Assembly (NCBI RefSeq): GCF_020091585.1
Contig: NZ_CP083582.1
Location: 5,962,536 to 6,026,535 of the forward strand
Direction: 5' to 3'
From: Kovacikia minuta CCNUW1
Lineage (GTDB): Bacteria; Cyanobacteriota; Cyanobacteriia; Leptolyngbyales; Leptolyngbyaceae
Length of the DNA: 64,000 nucleotides
Below are positions 55,766 to 64,000 of the stretch, piece after piece (position 1 is the first letter of the stretch; every line of letters begins with the position of its first letter). The notes beneath the pieces were generated by a model that saw only the letters and a list, made by a program, of their open reading frames with translations, made no database searches and was not told the DNA's origin. A program made the translations under genes and the position numbers.

Positions 55766-57187
55766 ATGAGCCAGGGGACCCTGTTCGATAAGGTTTGGGA
55801 TGCACATACGGTTGGAATTTTGCCTTCAGGCCAAACTCAACTATTGATTGGGCTGCATCTGATTCATGAGGTCACCAGTCCCCAGGCATTTGCCATGCTG
55901 CGTGAGCGTAATCTGAAAGTGATGTTCCCAGAACGAACGATCGCCACGGTGGATCACATCGTTCCCACTGAGAACCAAGCGCGACCATTTGCTGACTCCC
56001 TGGCGGAGGAAATGATGCAAGCTCTGGAGCAAAACTGCCAGGAACACGGTATTACCTTCTATAACATTGGCTCCGGCAGCCAGGGAATTGTGCATGTGAT
56101 TGCACCGGAGTTGGGGTTGACTCAACCCGGCATGACGATCGCCTGTGGGGATAGCCATACTTCCACCCACGGTGCGTTTGGCGCGATCGCCTTCGGCATT
56201 GGCACCAGCCAGGTGCGGGACGTGCTGGCTTCCCAAACCCTGACCCTCTCCAAGCTCAAAGTTCGCAGGGTCGAGGTGAATGGCAGCCTGCGTCCCGGTG
56301 TTTATGCCAAAGATGTGATTCTGCATATTATCCGTAAGCTGGGAGTCAAAGGTGGCGTTGGCTATGCCTACGAGTTTGCGGGAACGACGTTTGAGCAGAT
56401 GAGCATGGAAGAACGGATGACCGTCTGCAACATGTCGATCGAAGGGGGTGCCCGTTGCGGCTACGTTAATCCCGATGCTGTCACCTTCGAGTACCTGAAG
56501 GGGAGGGAATTTGCGCCTCAGGGGGCTAATTGGGACAAAGCCGTTACCTGGTGGCAGAGCATTCGCAGCGATGCAGACGCTGTTTACGACGATGTGGTGG
56601 TATTTGACGCTGCCGAAATTGCCCCCACGGTGACCTGGGGCATTACACCCGGCCAGGGAATTGCGATTAATGAGTCGGTGCCAACCCCAGAAGCCATGCC
56701 CGACGAGGAACGGGCGATCGCCAGGGAAGCCTACCACTACATGGATCTGGAACCTGGAAAACCGATCCGGGGCACCAAAGTCGATGTTTGTTTCATTGGT
56801 AGTTGCACCAACGGCAGAATCAGCGATTTGCGCGAAGCTGCCAGAGTTGCTCAAGGGCGGCAGGTTGCCGCTGGTGTCAAAGCATTTGTTGTCCCCGGTT
56901 CCGAGCGGGTGAAACAGCAAGCAGAATCCGAAGGACTGGATCAGATTTTTGCCGCTGCTGGGTTTGAATGGCGTGAACCGGGTTGTTCGATGTGTCTGGC
57001 AATGAATCCAGATAAGCTGCAAGATCGCCAGGTCAGTGCTTCATCCTCAAACCGGAACTTTAAAGGACGGCAGGGATCGGCATCAGGCCGGACTCTGCTG
57101 ATGAGTCCGGCAATGGTCGTTGCGGCGGCGATTACGGGTCAGGTGACAGATGTACGGGAGTTGATTGAATATTCCGCCATCGATTGA
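55766..57187 (+). CDS. leuC: 3-isopropylmalate dehydratase large subunit
   Basis: Isomerises 2-isopropylmalate to 3-isopropylmalate in leucine synthesis together with LeuD (not in the window). The 473 residues are the usual bacterial length. [4Fe-4S] ligands C347 ([11 protein letters not shown]), C407 and C410 ([14 protein letters not shown]). Other motifs: [49 protein letters not shown]. The last 56 bases overlap the end of the convergent ATPase gene. Confidence 0.97.
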   Translation: MSQGTLFDKVWDAHTVGILPSGQTQLLIGLHLIHEVTSPQAFAMLRERNLKVMFPERTIATVDHIVPTENQARPFADSLAEEMMQALEQNCQEHGITFYNIGSGSQGIVHVIAPELGLTQPGMTIACGDSHTSTHGAFGAIAFGIGTSQVRDVLASQTLTLSKLKVRRVEVNGSLRPGVYAKDVILHIIRKLGVKGGVGYAYEFAGTTFEQMSMEERMTVCNMSIEGGARCGYVNPDAVTFEYLKGREFAPQGANWDKAVTWWQSIRSDADAVYDDVVVFDAAEIAPTVTWGITPGQGIAINESVPTPEAMPDEERAIAREAYHYMDLEPGKPIRGTKVDVCFIGSCTNGRISDLREAARVAQGRQVAAGVKAFVVPGSERVKQQAESEGLDQIFAAAGFEWREPGCSMCLAMNPDKLQDRQVSASSSNRNFKGRQGSASGRTLLMSPAMVVAAAITGQVTDVRELIEYSAID

Positions 57188-58853
57188 TTGCTGCGGCTAG
57201 TTCAAACCGGCGGAACGCGGCGAAATCTCCTTCTGGTAGAAAAGACAGATGATCAAACCCTTGTTTCTCGATCTCAGCCAGGATCAGGTCGAGAATGGTT
57301 GGTAGCGATCGTTTGCCATCCAGGTAATGCTGTTGGGCGTAAAGGATCGCCGCCGCGATCGCCCGCAACTGCCCTTTTTCCACCACCTGCTCCACCGCTG
57401 ACAGATCAATCTCTTCCCTGCCCAGGACGATCGTGTCCAGATCGGGGACTTTGCGCTTCATCGGGCGATCGTCGTCCGGTTCCATACCCAGGGTCAGAAT
57501 GCGGGGAGTCAGGGAACCAAAGGTCTTTCCACCTTCGGGGGCACGATCGGTGGCATAGTGTTGGGCAATTGCCTTTGCCTGTGCAGTCACATCCTGGGGT
57601 TGAAAATCCTGCAGGGCGATCACCGTATCCGCCACGTCAAAGTAGTCCCCACTGCCACCCATCACCAGGATGGTAGACACGCCATGATCCACATAGAGCT
57701 GGCGGATTTTGTCAATAAAAGGAGTGATGGGTTCCTTGTCTTTCGCAATCAGGGCTTGCATGCGGCGATCGCGGATCATAAAATTGGTCGCTGCCGTATC
57801 CTCATCCACCAGGAGTACCTTTGCCCCTGCCTCCAGCGCTTCCATAATGTTTGCCGCCTGGGAGGTGCTGCCACTGGCATTTTCAGTTGTAAATTGGGTG
57901 GTCGATCGCCCCTGTGGCAGGTGGTTGATGAAAGGCGAAATATCCACCCCGACAATACTACGACCATCCTCTGCCCGGATTTTTACCGCTGCTGGATCGG
58001 TGATTACCAGTTCCCGTCCGTCATCAGGGATGTGGTTGTAAACACCCCCTTCGATCGCCCGCAGTAATGTTGATTTTCCGTGATATCCGCCGCCCACGAT
58101 CAGCGTCACCCCGCGAGAAATTCCCATGCCTGTGACCGTTCCCTGGTTGGGACAGGTAAACGCAACTCGCAGTGCCTCTGGTGACTGAAACCGAATACTC
58201 CCTTCCCGCAGGGGACGATCGTCTACGCCACTGCGCCGTGGCAAAATCGCTGCATCTGCCACAAATGCCACCAGTCCCTGTTCCGCCAGTTGTGCCCGAA
58301 TCCAATCGGCATCTTCCGCAGTTTCAACATGGCGTTGCAGTTTCTTGGCATCAAGGGAGGCATACAAAAGGGCACGATCGACCAGTTCTGGCAGGTCATC
58401 GCATAGCATTGCCGCTGCTTGCAGCCCGGCAACCCGTCGCCCAAAGGCAGGCAGCCCAACCACAAACCGGATTTCCACCTCGACATCATTGATGAATGCA
58501 GAAGTTCGCTCCAGAAGGGTTTGCCCGGTTTGGGTAATGGCAATCAGTCCACTGCTACCGCTACCCCGATGCTGGCGAATCATCTGGGCAACCCGATCGA
58601 ACTCACGGGTGAGATAATCCCGTAGAGGAATTTCCCGGCTCCGATTACGATAAAGCTGGTTGGGAAAACCAGCCCGCGTCTGGGGAATTTTAACTCGACA
58701 CTGACTGGGGGAGGCGAACGGATCACCCTGAACTCGATCAATCAGCAAGCTAAAGCCAGGGAATTCATAACGCCCCTTCAGGTCTTTATACGCCTTGTAG
58801 TTCTGCTGGTCGATGCGGTTCAGCGATCGCCGCAAGTCTGCTTGAGTTGCCAT
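57132..58853 (-). CDS. Predicted P-loop ATPase of the ABC class (PF09818 type)
   Basis: 573 residues from [15 protein letters not shown] at 58853. N-terminal domain with YKGRYEFPG-like start ([23 protein letters not shown] shortened here to its ends), SQCRVKIPQ and [11 protein letters not shown]-loop [21 protein letters not shown], then [29 protein letters not shown] (Walker B) and [16 protein letters not shown]. The family is widespread but uncharacterised; the ABC-like fold suggests a nucleic-acid or stress role. Convergent with leuC, overlapping by 56 bases. Confidence 0.85.
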   Translation of the reverse strand: MATQADLRRSLNRIDQQNYKAYKDLKGRYEFPGFSLLIDRVQGDPFASPSQCRVKIPQTRAGFPNQLYRNRSREIPLRDYLTREFDRVAQMIRQHRGSGSSGLIAITQTGQTLLERTSAFINDVEVEIRFVVGLPAFGRRVAGLQAAAMLCDDLPELVDRALLYASLDAKKLQRHVETAEDADWIRAQLAEQGLVAFVADAAILPRRSGVDDRPLREGSIRFQSPEALRVAFTCPNQGTVTGMGISRGVTLIVGGGYHGKSTLLRAIEGGVYNHIPDDGRELVITDPAAVKIRAEDGRSIVGVDISPFINHLPQGRSTTQFTTENASGSTSQAANIMEALEAGAKVLLVDEDTAATNFMIRDRRMQALIAKDKEPITPFIDKIRQLYVDHGVSTILVMGGSGDYFDVADTVIALQDFQPQDVTAQAKAIAQHYATDRAPEGGKTFGSLTPRILTLGMEPDDDRPMKRKVPDLDTIVLGREEIDLSAVEQVVEKGQLRAIAAAILYAQQHYLDGKRSLPTILDLILAEIEKQGFDHLSFLPEGDFAAFRRFELAAAINRWRNIQSTPVHLSPDP

Positions 58854-58926
58854 AACACCCGTTGCTAAAACCATTGTCCAGCCTATCAGAGTAGGCTAGA
58901 GATGATGATCATTAAACCGCATTCCC

Positions 58927-59181
58927 ATGACAGACAATGGTACAAGCAAACCCGATGGAATAAATCCAGACCCGATCAAAACCGACACCATTAAATTAGA
59001 ACAATACTTGAAGCTCATGGGCGTGGTACAAACAGGTGGGCAGGCAAAGCTCCTGATCCAATCAGGTGAGGTAAAAGTGAACGGGAAAGTTGAAACTCGC
59101 CGAGGCAGGAAGTTGGTTGGGGGCGATCGGGTCTCAACGCTGGGAGAAACCTTTAAAGTCGAACTGCATCAGACTTCCTGA
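58927..59181 (+). CDS. S4-domain RNA-binding protein
   Basis: 84 residues. A small S4 fold: IKLEQYLKLMGVVQTGGQAK, LIQSGEVKVNGKVETRRGRKL, GDRVSTLGETFKVEL, of the YbcJ/YaaA-like group whose members bind RNA or the ribosome. The first 20 residues are polar and probably disordered. Ends 135 bases before recF; the spacer holds AAAACTCAAAATTC units. Confidence 0.85.
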   Translation: MTDNGTSKPDGINPDPIKTDTIKLEQYLKLMGVVQTGGQAKLLIQSGEVKVNGKVETRRGRKLVGGDRVSTLGETFKVELHQTS

Positions 59182-59316
59182 GGGATAGCAAGTAGCAGGT
59201 ATGTCAGGGTTGGGAGGAAGATGCGAAGGCATCGGGACGCGATCTGCGGGGAGCAGTGAAGCGATGGCACAGAGGCGTAATTCAGAATTCAAAACTCAAA
59301 ATTCAAAATTCTCTGT

Positions 59317-60591
59317 ATGTATCTTCGATCGCTGCACCTGCATCAGTTCCGCAACTACCTGGATCAGCAGGTGGAGTTTAATGCTCCCAAAACCATTCTG
59401 GTGGGCAATAATGCGCAGGGAAAATCTAATCTGCTGGAAGCTGTGGAATTGTTGTCAACCCTGCGATCGCACCGCACTTCTCGCGATCGAGAACTGATCC
59501 ACAATACCGCTGCGATCGCCCAGGTGATCGGCAACCTGGAGCGAGACATTGGTTCAGTCGATTTATCTCTTACCCTGCGCCAGAACAGTCGCCGTACCGT
59601 TGCGCTGAATGGTCAATCCCTGCGTCGCCAGTTAGACTTTTTAGGCGTCCTCAACATGGTTCAGTTTTCCAGTCTAGATCTGGATCTGGTGCGGGGCGGT
59701 CCAGAGCAACGCCGTACCTGGCTCGATTCCCTCCTGATCCAGCTAGAGCCAGTCTATGCCTACATCTTGCAGCAGTACAATCAAGTCCTTCGCCAGCGGA
59801 ATGCATTGTTGAAGCGGAGTAGGGAGGCAGGAGGCAGGAGGCAGGAGGCAGGAGGTGAGGGAGATGGGGGAGGTAGGGGAGGTAAGGAAGATGAGGGAGA
59901 AAATTTACACCCCACACCCCACACCCTGCACCCCACACCCCACTTCGCGTCAATTCAAAATTCAAAATTCAAAATTCAAAATTCTCCACACCCCACACCC
60001 CACACCGAACTCGCCCTCTGGGATGCGCAACTCGCCGCAACCGGAACCCGGGTGATCCGTCGTCGTGCGCGGGTGGTGCAGCGGTTGGCTCCCCTGGCAA
60101 TGGAGTGGCACCGGGCAATTAGCGGCAGCACGGAAGAATTGACGGTTCGCTATGTGCCGAATGTGATGCTGGAGAAAGATGACCCAGGGGTGATTCAACA
60201 GGCATTTTTAGATCGAATTCGGGAGCGATCGATCGCGGAACAATACCAGGGCACCACCTTAGTTGGTCCCCACCGGGACGAAGTGGAATTCACCATTAAC
60301 CAAACATCGGCTCGTCAGTATGGTTCGCAGGGACAACAGCGCACGCTTGTTCTCGCACTCAAGCTGGCAGAATTGAAGCTGATTGAGGAGGTCATTGGAG
60401 AACCGCCCTTACTCCTGCTGGATGACGTTCTGGCGGAACTTGACCTGAATCGCCAGAACCAGTTATTGGAAACTATCCAGGAACGCTACCAAACTTTGAT
60501 TACAACCACCCATTTGGGTGCGTTTGATTCTCTATGGCTGAGATCTTCCCAAATTTTTTCCGTCAAGGCAGGAAAGTTATTTGTTAGCTAA
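59317..60591 (+). CDS. recF: DNA replication and repair protein RecF with an in-frame repeat insert
   Basis: SMC-like ATPase that acts with RecO and RecR at gaps. 424 residues, about 60 more than usual. [21 protein letters not shown], Walker [36 protein letters not shown], signature [20 protein letters not shown], Walker [14 protein letters not shown]-loop [12 protein letters not shown]. Residues about 168-230 are the insert ([35 protein letters not shown]), replacing nothing: the flanks QRNALLKRS and [13 protein letters not shown] join directly as in normal RecF. It sits in the region between the coiled-coil arms, where extra length may be tolerated. Confidence 0.93.
   Translation: MYLRSLHLHQFRNYLDQQVEFNAPKTILVGNNAQGKSNLLEAVELLSTLRSHRTSRDRELIHNTAAIAQVIGNLERDIGSVDLSLTLRQNSRRTVALNGQSLRRQLDFLGVLNMVQFSSLDLDLVRGGPEQRRTWLDSLLIQLEPVYAYILQQYNQVLRQRNALLKRSREAGGRRQEAGGEGDGGGRGGKEDEGENLHPTPHTLHPTPHFASIQNSKFKIQNSPHPTPHTELALWDAQLAATGTRVIRRRARVVQRLAPLAMEWHRAISGSTEELTVRYVPNVMLEKDDPGVIQQAFLDRIRERSIAEQYQGTTLVGPHRDEVEFTINQTSARQYGSQGQQRTLVLALKLAELKLIEEVIGEPPLLLLDDVLAELDLNRQNQLLETIQERYQTLITTTHLGAFDSLWLRSSQIFSVKAGKLFVS
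59818..60006 (+). repeat. In-frame coding repeat module in recF
   Basis: AGGCAGGAGGCAGGAGGCAG, GGGGGAGGTAGGGGAGG, CCCCACACCCCACACCC, AATTCAAAATTCAAAATTC and again CACACCCCACACCCC. Same building blocks as the lnt modules; 189 bases, a multiple of three, no stop. Confidence 0.8.
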
Positions 60592-60614
60592 GGTGGGGCG
60601 ATCGGCGTAACGTC

Positions 60615-60648
60615 AGATCTCCGACTTTTCCACAAAAGTCGGAGATCT
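60615..60648. repeat. Hairpin repeat AGATCTCCGACTTTT / AAAAGTCGGAGATCT
   Basis: Fifteen-base arms, 4-base loop, 24 bases after the recF stop; close relative of the hairpin at 40443-40476. May also serve as the recF terminator. Confidence 0.65.
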
Positions 60649-60733
60649 TGGGGTGGAAACAACGCAGGCTTGCCGCCGCCAAAATTCCCCAAAATGGTAA
60701 CAATAGAAGACATCCTACATCAGAGCGATCGCC

Positions 60734-61291
60734 ATGAGCCAAACCTTACCCGAAAGAGTGCGTTGGACAACCGCCGATCTGGAGTTGCTTCCTGACGATG
60801 GATGGAAACGCTATGAAATTGTTGATGGAGAACTGTTTGTGACTAAGGCACCTCATTTTAGACATCAAACAGTGATTCGCAATATTTGTTCGGTATTATC
60901 GCAACAAAATTCAGGGGAAGCGATTCCAAATCCTGGGGTGATCTTCTCCGATGCGGATAACGTGATTCCTGATGTCGTTTGGGTGAGCCGTGACCGCCTT
61001 CCTCTCATTACCGATGAAGCGGGACATTTCATCAGTGCGCCTGAATTAATCATTGAAGTTTTGTCTCCCGGTGCAACGAACGAGCGCCGTGATCGGGAAG
61101 CCAAGCTAAAACTATACTCTTCCCAGGGGGTTCAGGAATATTGGATCGTGAGCCGAGAACTTCAGCAAGTCGAAGTCTATCGGCGGGAAAATGCGATTCT
61201 CAAACGAGCGGTTACCTATCTTGCCCAAGACACCATTACTTCACCGCTGCTGCCGGGGTTTGAGTGCCGGGTGGAAAAATTCTTTGCTTAA
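60734..61291 (+). CDS. Uma2-family (PD-(D/E)XK-like) protein
   Basis: 185 residues of the Uma2/DUF820 family that is expanded in cyanobacteria. Core: LLPDDGWKRYEIVDGELFVTKAP, NVIPDVVWVSRDRL, ELIIEVLSPGATNERRDREAKLKLYSSQGVQEYWIV, where the PDVVWV Asp and the IIEVLSP Glu form the nuclease-like site. A helical VEVYRRE and a short C-terminus complete the family length. Cellular role unknown; nuclease activity is inferred from the fold only. Confidence 0.88.
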   Translation: MSQTLPERVRWTTADLELLPDDGWKRYEIVDGELFVTKAPHFRHQTVIRNICSVLSQQNSGEAIPNPGVIFSDADNVIPDVVWVSRDRLPLITDEAGHFISAPELIIEVLSPGATNERRDREAKLKLYSSQGVQEYWIVSRELQQVEVYRRENAILKRAVTYLAQDTITSPLLPGFECRVEKFFA

Positions 61292-61324
61292 GAAGGGGGA
61301 AAAATCTCGTGCTTTTAATCTGGT

Positions 61325-61356
61325 AGGAGTTTCTTCCAGCCGTAGAAGAAACTCCT
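61325..61356. terminator. Perfect 12-bp hairpin between convergent genes
   Basis: AGGAGTTTCTTC / GAAGAAACTCCT with an 8-base loop, between the 3' ends of the Uma2 gene and topA. There is no clear T-run on either side, so termination is possible but not certain. Confidence 0.45.
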
Positions 61357-61429
61357 GCTCGTACAGTGAAGCATGAGAGGGAGCTGCCTGGGTCATCGTT
61401 GGAGGCGATCGTGGTTAGACCGGGTAAAT

Positions 61430-61920
61430 TCAAGATCCAGTCTTCTTTTTCGTACTCGTGCTGCTGGTCGTCTTCTTCGCTGTGGATTTTTTCGTAGTTG
61501 TGGACTTCTTCGCAGTTGTTGTTTTCTTCGCTGCGGTGCTGCTCTTAGTGGTAGATTTTGCCCCCGTTGAAGTACTGGATTTGCTGGATTTGCCAGATTT
61601 TTTCTTTGTACCTGCCTTGGCTGCCAGCGCTTCCACGGCGGTTTCGATCGTAATCCCCTCCACCGTTTGGCCTTCTGGCAGGGACGCATTCACCTTACCG
61701 TGCTTAATGTAAGGACCGTAAGGGCCATCATAGATATTTACCGGTTCATCATCCTCTGGGTGGGCACCCAGTTCTCGAATGGGTTTAGCAGCCCCCCGCC
61801 TACCGCGTCCAGATTTGGGTTCTGCCAATATTTCCAGGGCACGATCCAGCGTAATCGTCAGAACGTCATCCCCTGCTTTGAGGGAACGATAATCCTTCCC
61901 TTCCTTGCCCTGATCGTGAC
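61430..61920 (-). pseudogene. topA: Frame-shifted C-terminal part of topA
   Basis: In the second frame, [31 protein letters not shown] and the last Toprim_C repeat YDGPYGPYIKHGKVNASLPE continue the topoisomerase. It ends in a Lys/Thr/Ser tail of about 55 residues (TTTAKKSTTTKKSTAKK), probably a DNA-binding extension. One extra base near 61920 separates it from the main part. Confidence 0.8.
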
Positions 61921-64000
61921 ACCACATAGGGACCAAACCGTCCCAGGCTCGCCTGAATTCTGGCACCCGTTTCGGGATGGACTCCCAGGGTGCGGGGGAG
62001 CGCCAGCAAACCAACCGCCATCTCCAGCGTTACCTGGTCAGTAGTAACACCCTTGGGTAAGGAAGCCCGTTTGGGTTTTGGGTTTTCGTCCGTCGCATCA
62101 CCCAGCTGAACGTAGGGACCATAGGCTCCAATCAGGAGATAAATTGGCTCTCCTGTCTCAGGGTGGAAACCAACCTTGTCGGGTCCCTCCGTTTTTTGGC
62201 GCAGCAAAACTTCTACCTGCTCCGGATCAAGGTCAGAGGGGGTGAGATCTTTGGGAATGGAGGCTTTGACAGGACCATCTCCATTCTCAACCTCCAGGTA
62301 GGCACCAAAGCGTCCAATCCGAACCTTTGCATCCAGGTTTTCCAGGTCAACGGTGCGGGCGGCGGTGGGGTCAATTTGGCTTTCCTGTTCTTTGACCTGG
62401 GTTTCCAGCCCCGTGTCCCCCAAATAAAATTCCTTCAAGTAAGGTAACCAATCCACTTCCCCCGTAGAAATATCGTCCAGAGTTTCCTCCATGCGGGCGG
62501 TAAAGCTGGTATCAACCAGATCGGGGAAGTATTTTTCCAGCAGTGCCGTGACTGCAAAGGCGGTGAAGGTAGGCACGAGAGCGTTGCCCGATAGTTGGGC
62601 GTAACCCCGATCGATAATCGTGCCGATAATGCTGGCGTAGGTGCTGGGGCGACCGATCCCCTCACTTTCCAGGGTTTTGACCAGGGATGCTTCGGTATAA
62701 CGGGCGGGCGGTTGGGTTTCGTGCCCGATCGCTTCCAAAGCTGTGCAGGTGGGTGTATCGCCCACCTGCATCGGCGGCAGGATCACTTCCTGATCTTCGA
62801 TCGCCGCATTCGGATCGTCCGACCCTTCCACATAGGCGCGGAAGAAACCGGGAAAATCAATCCGTTTTCCGGTGGCACGGAATCCCGCATCCTCCACCTG
62901 AATTTGGACAGTGACATGAGTCTGACGTGCCTCCGCCATCTGGGTTGCCACGGTGCGCTTCCAGATCAGGTCATAGAGACGAAATTCCCGATCCTTTAAG
63001 CCCGTTTGTTGCGGGGTACGGAAGCTACTACCCGCAGGGCGAATCGCTTCGTGGGCTTCCTGGGCACCCTTACTCTTGGTGGAATATTGGCGGGGTTCCG
63101 GGCTGAGATAGTTGGAGCCATACATTTCCTGGACACAGGAGCGGGCAGCAGCGATCGCCTGCTGGGATAATGCCACGGAGTCCGTTCGCATGTAGGTGAT
63201 GTAACCCTGCTCATACAAACTCTGGGCAACCCGCATCGTATCCCGTGCCGAAAGCCCCAGCTTGCGGTTGGCTTCCTGTTGCAGGGTGGAAGTTGTGAAA
63301 GGGGGAGAAGGTTTGCGGGTGACGGGACGTTCTTCCAGGTTTGTAACCGTCCAGGTGCGATCGCGAATTCGATCCGCCAATGTTCTGGCGTCTGCTTCGT
63401 TCAGTAGGGCAACGTTGCGCCCTGCAATCACCTGACCCGTCGCCTCATCAAAGTCACTCCCATTCGCGACCCTGGTTCCTGCCAGAGTGACGAGCTTTGC
63501 CTCAAAGGAGGGGGGTGGGGAAGAGGTTCCCCTATCCCCGACTTCTAGCTCTGCCTTCAAATCCCAATAGCTGCCCTGGTGAAACGCCCGTCGTTGGCGC
63601 TCACGCCGAACCAGCAGCCGTACAGCAACGGACTGCACCCGCCCAGCGGAGAGACCGAAGGCAATTTTTTTCCAGAGCAACGGGGAGAGGGTGTAGCCCA
63701 CCAACCGATCCAGGATGCGACGGGTTTCCTGGGCACGTACCAGGCGTTCATCCACATCGCGGCAATGGGCGATCGCTTCCCGGATGGCATCTTCCGTGAT
63801 TTCGTGGAACACCATCCGTTTGATCGGTACCTTGGGCTGGAGCAATTGCAGCAAATGCCAGCTGATGCTTTCCCCTTCCCGGTCTTCGTCCGTTGCCAGA
63901 ATCAGTTCGTCTGCTGCCTTCAGCGCTTCTTTCAACTCCTTGACAATCTTTTTTTTGTCCTGGGGAACCACATACAGAGGCTCAAAATTTGCTTCCACGT
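61866..64000 (-). CDS. topA: DNA topoisomerase I, main part (N-terminus outside window, frame-broken at 3')
   Basis: Type IA enzyme that relaxes negative supercoils. About 710 residues are visible. The Toprim end [19 protein letters not shown], the domain with catalytic Tyr [39 protein letters not shown] and [14 protein letters not shown] are all present. C-terminal Toprim_C-type repeats follow ([31 protein letters not shown]) in place of zinc fingers, as in other cyanobacterial TopA. After GRFGPYVV the frame fails ([12 protein letters not shown]); the true continuation is the adjacent frame. Confidence 0.93.
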   Translation of the reverse strand, partial: VEANFEPLYVVPQDKKKIVKELKEALKAADELILATDEDREGESISWHLLQLLQPKVPIKRMVFHEITEDAIREAIAHCRDVDERLVRAQETRRILDRLVGYTLSPLLWKKIAFGLSAGRVQSVAVRLLVRRERQRRAFHQGSYWDLKAELEVGDRGTSSPPPSFEAKLVTLAGTRVANGSDFDEATGQVIAGRNVALLNEADARTLADRIRDRTWTVTNLEERPVTRKPSPPFTTSTLQQEANRKLGLSARDTMRVAQSLYEQGYITYMRTDSVALSQQAIAAARSCVQEMYGSNYLSPEPRQYSTKSKGAQEAHEAIRPAGSSFRTPQQTGLKDREFRLYDLIWKRTVATQMAEARQTHVTVQIQVEDAGFRATGKRIDFPGFFRAYVEGSDDPNAAIEDQEVILPPMQVGDTPTCTALEAIGHETQPPARYTEASLVKTLESEGIGRPSTYASIIGTIIDRGYAQLSGNALVPTFTAFAVTALLEKYFPDLVDTSFTARMEETLDDISTGEVDWLPYLKEFYLGDTGLETQVKEQESQIDPTAARTVDLENLDAKVRIGRFGAYLEVENGDGPVKASIPKDLTPSDLDPEQVEVLLRQKTEGPDKVGFHPETGEPIYLLIGAYGPYVQLGDATDENPKPKRASLPKGVTTDQVTLEMAVGLLALPRTLGVHPETGARIQASLGRFGPYVVSRSGQGREGLSFPQSRG

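Noticed and set aside
55841-57022. 393-codon minus-strand open frame opposite leuC
   Set aside because: Shadow of the leuC coding strand; no domain and no start signal, while leuC is fully supported.

Overview
The window looks like a chromosomal segment of a filamentous cyanobacterium, probably Leptolyngbya/Oscillatoria-like, although the genus cannot be fixed from sequence alone. The evidence is the very frequent HIP1 octamer GCGATCGC (for example 4385-4392), a GAF-GAF-PAS adenylate cyclase of the CyaB type, a short cyanobacterial-type thiC behind a TPP riboswitch, a GUN4 domain, a Uma2-family protein, and intergenic spacers full of the purine/pyrimidine short repeats typical of these genomes. 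No rRNA, tRNA or CRISPR array was seen.

Layout. 1-15 kb: a partial TonB-like gene, a CyaB-like cyclase, a four-PAS histidine kinase, an RND efflux pair (adaptor plus permease), a DUF1232 protein and an ExbB/ExbD pair. 15-22 kb: rpe, a divergent subtilase-like protein, a Rpn-family remnant, riboswitch-controlled thiC, a CNNM/CorC-type membrane protein, and recR with an apparent ATT start. 22-31 kb: an ISKra4-type element inserted into the loop of an older hairpin repeat, an orphan gene, an overlapping dCMP deaminase/dUTPase pair, an ABC-2 exporter, a SIMPL protein, ssb, and an IS110-family element whose leader is a bridge-RNA candidate. 31-33 kb: mreBCD. 33-40 kb: a tight minus-strand cluster of glycosyltransferases, methyltransferases, a PhyH-like dioxygenase and a GNAT, probably for decorated cell-surface glycans. 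40-47 kb: an atypical large protein kinase and a membrane-anchored NACHT NTPase with an FGE-like and a GUN4 domain. 47-52 kb: an exopolysaccharide export locus (SLH plus SLBB exporter, Wzc-type tyrosine kinase). 52-64 kb: an IS5-family element, lnt, clpS, leuC, a P-loop ABC-class ATPase, an S4 protein, recF, a Uma2 protein and topA (partial).

The two most unusual themes are these. (i) Intergenic-type short-repeat modules sit in frame inside conserved genes: three in lnt, one in recF, and shorter ones in the RND permease, the subtilase and the histidine kinase. (ii) The 40-47 kb pair combines a TM-NACHT-FGE-GUN4 STAND protein with a non-canonical kinase and resembles a signalling or defence module.

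A caution: five genes between 40 and 62 kb (kinase, SLH/SLBB exporter, wzc, lnt, topA) are each split by an apparent single extra base. All five have the same polarity, which points to sequencing/assembly error at least as much as to real gene decay.
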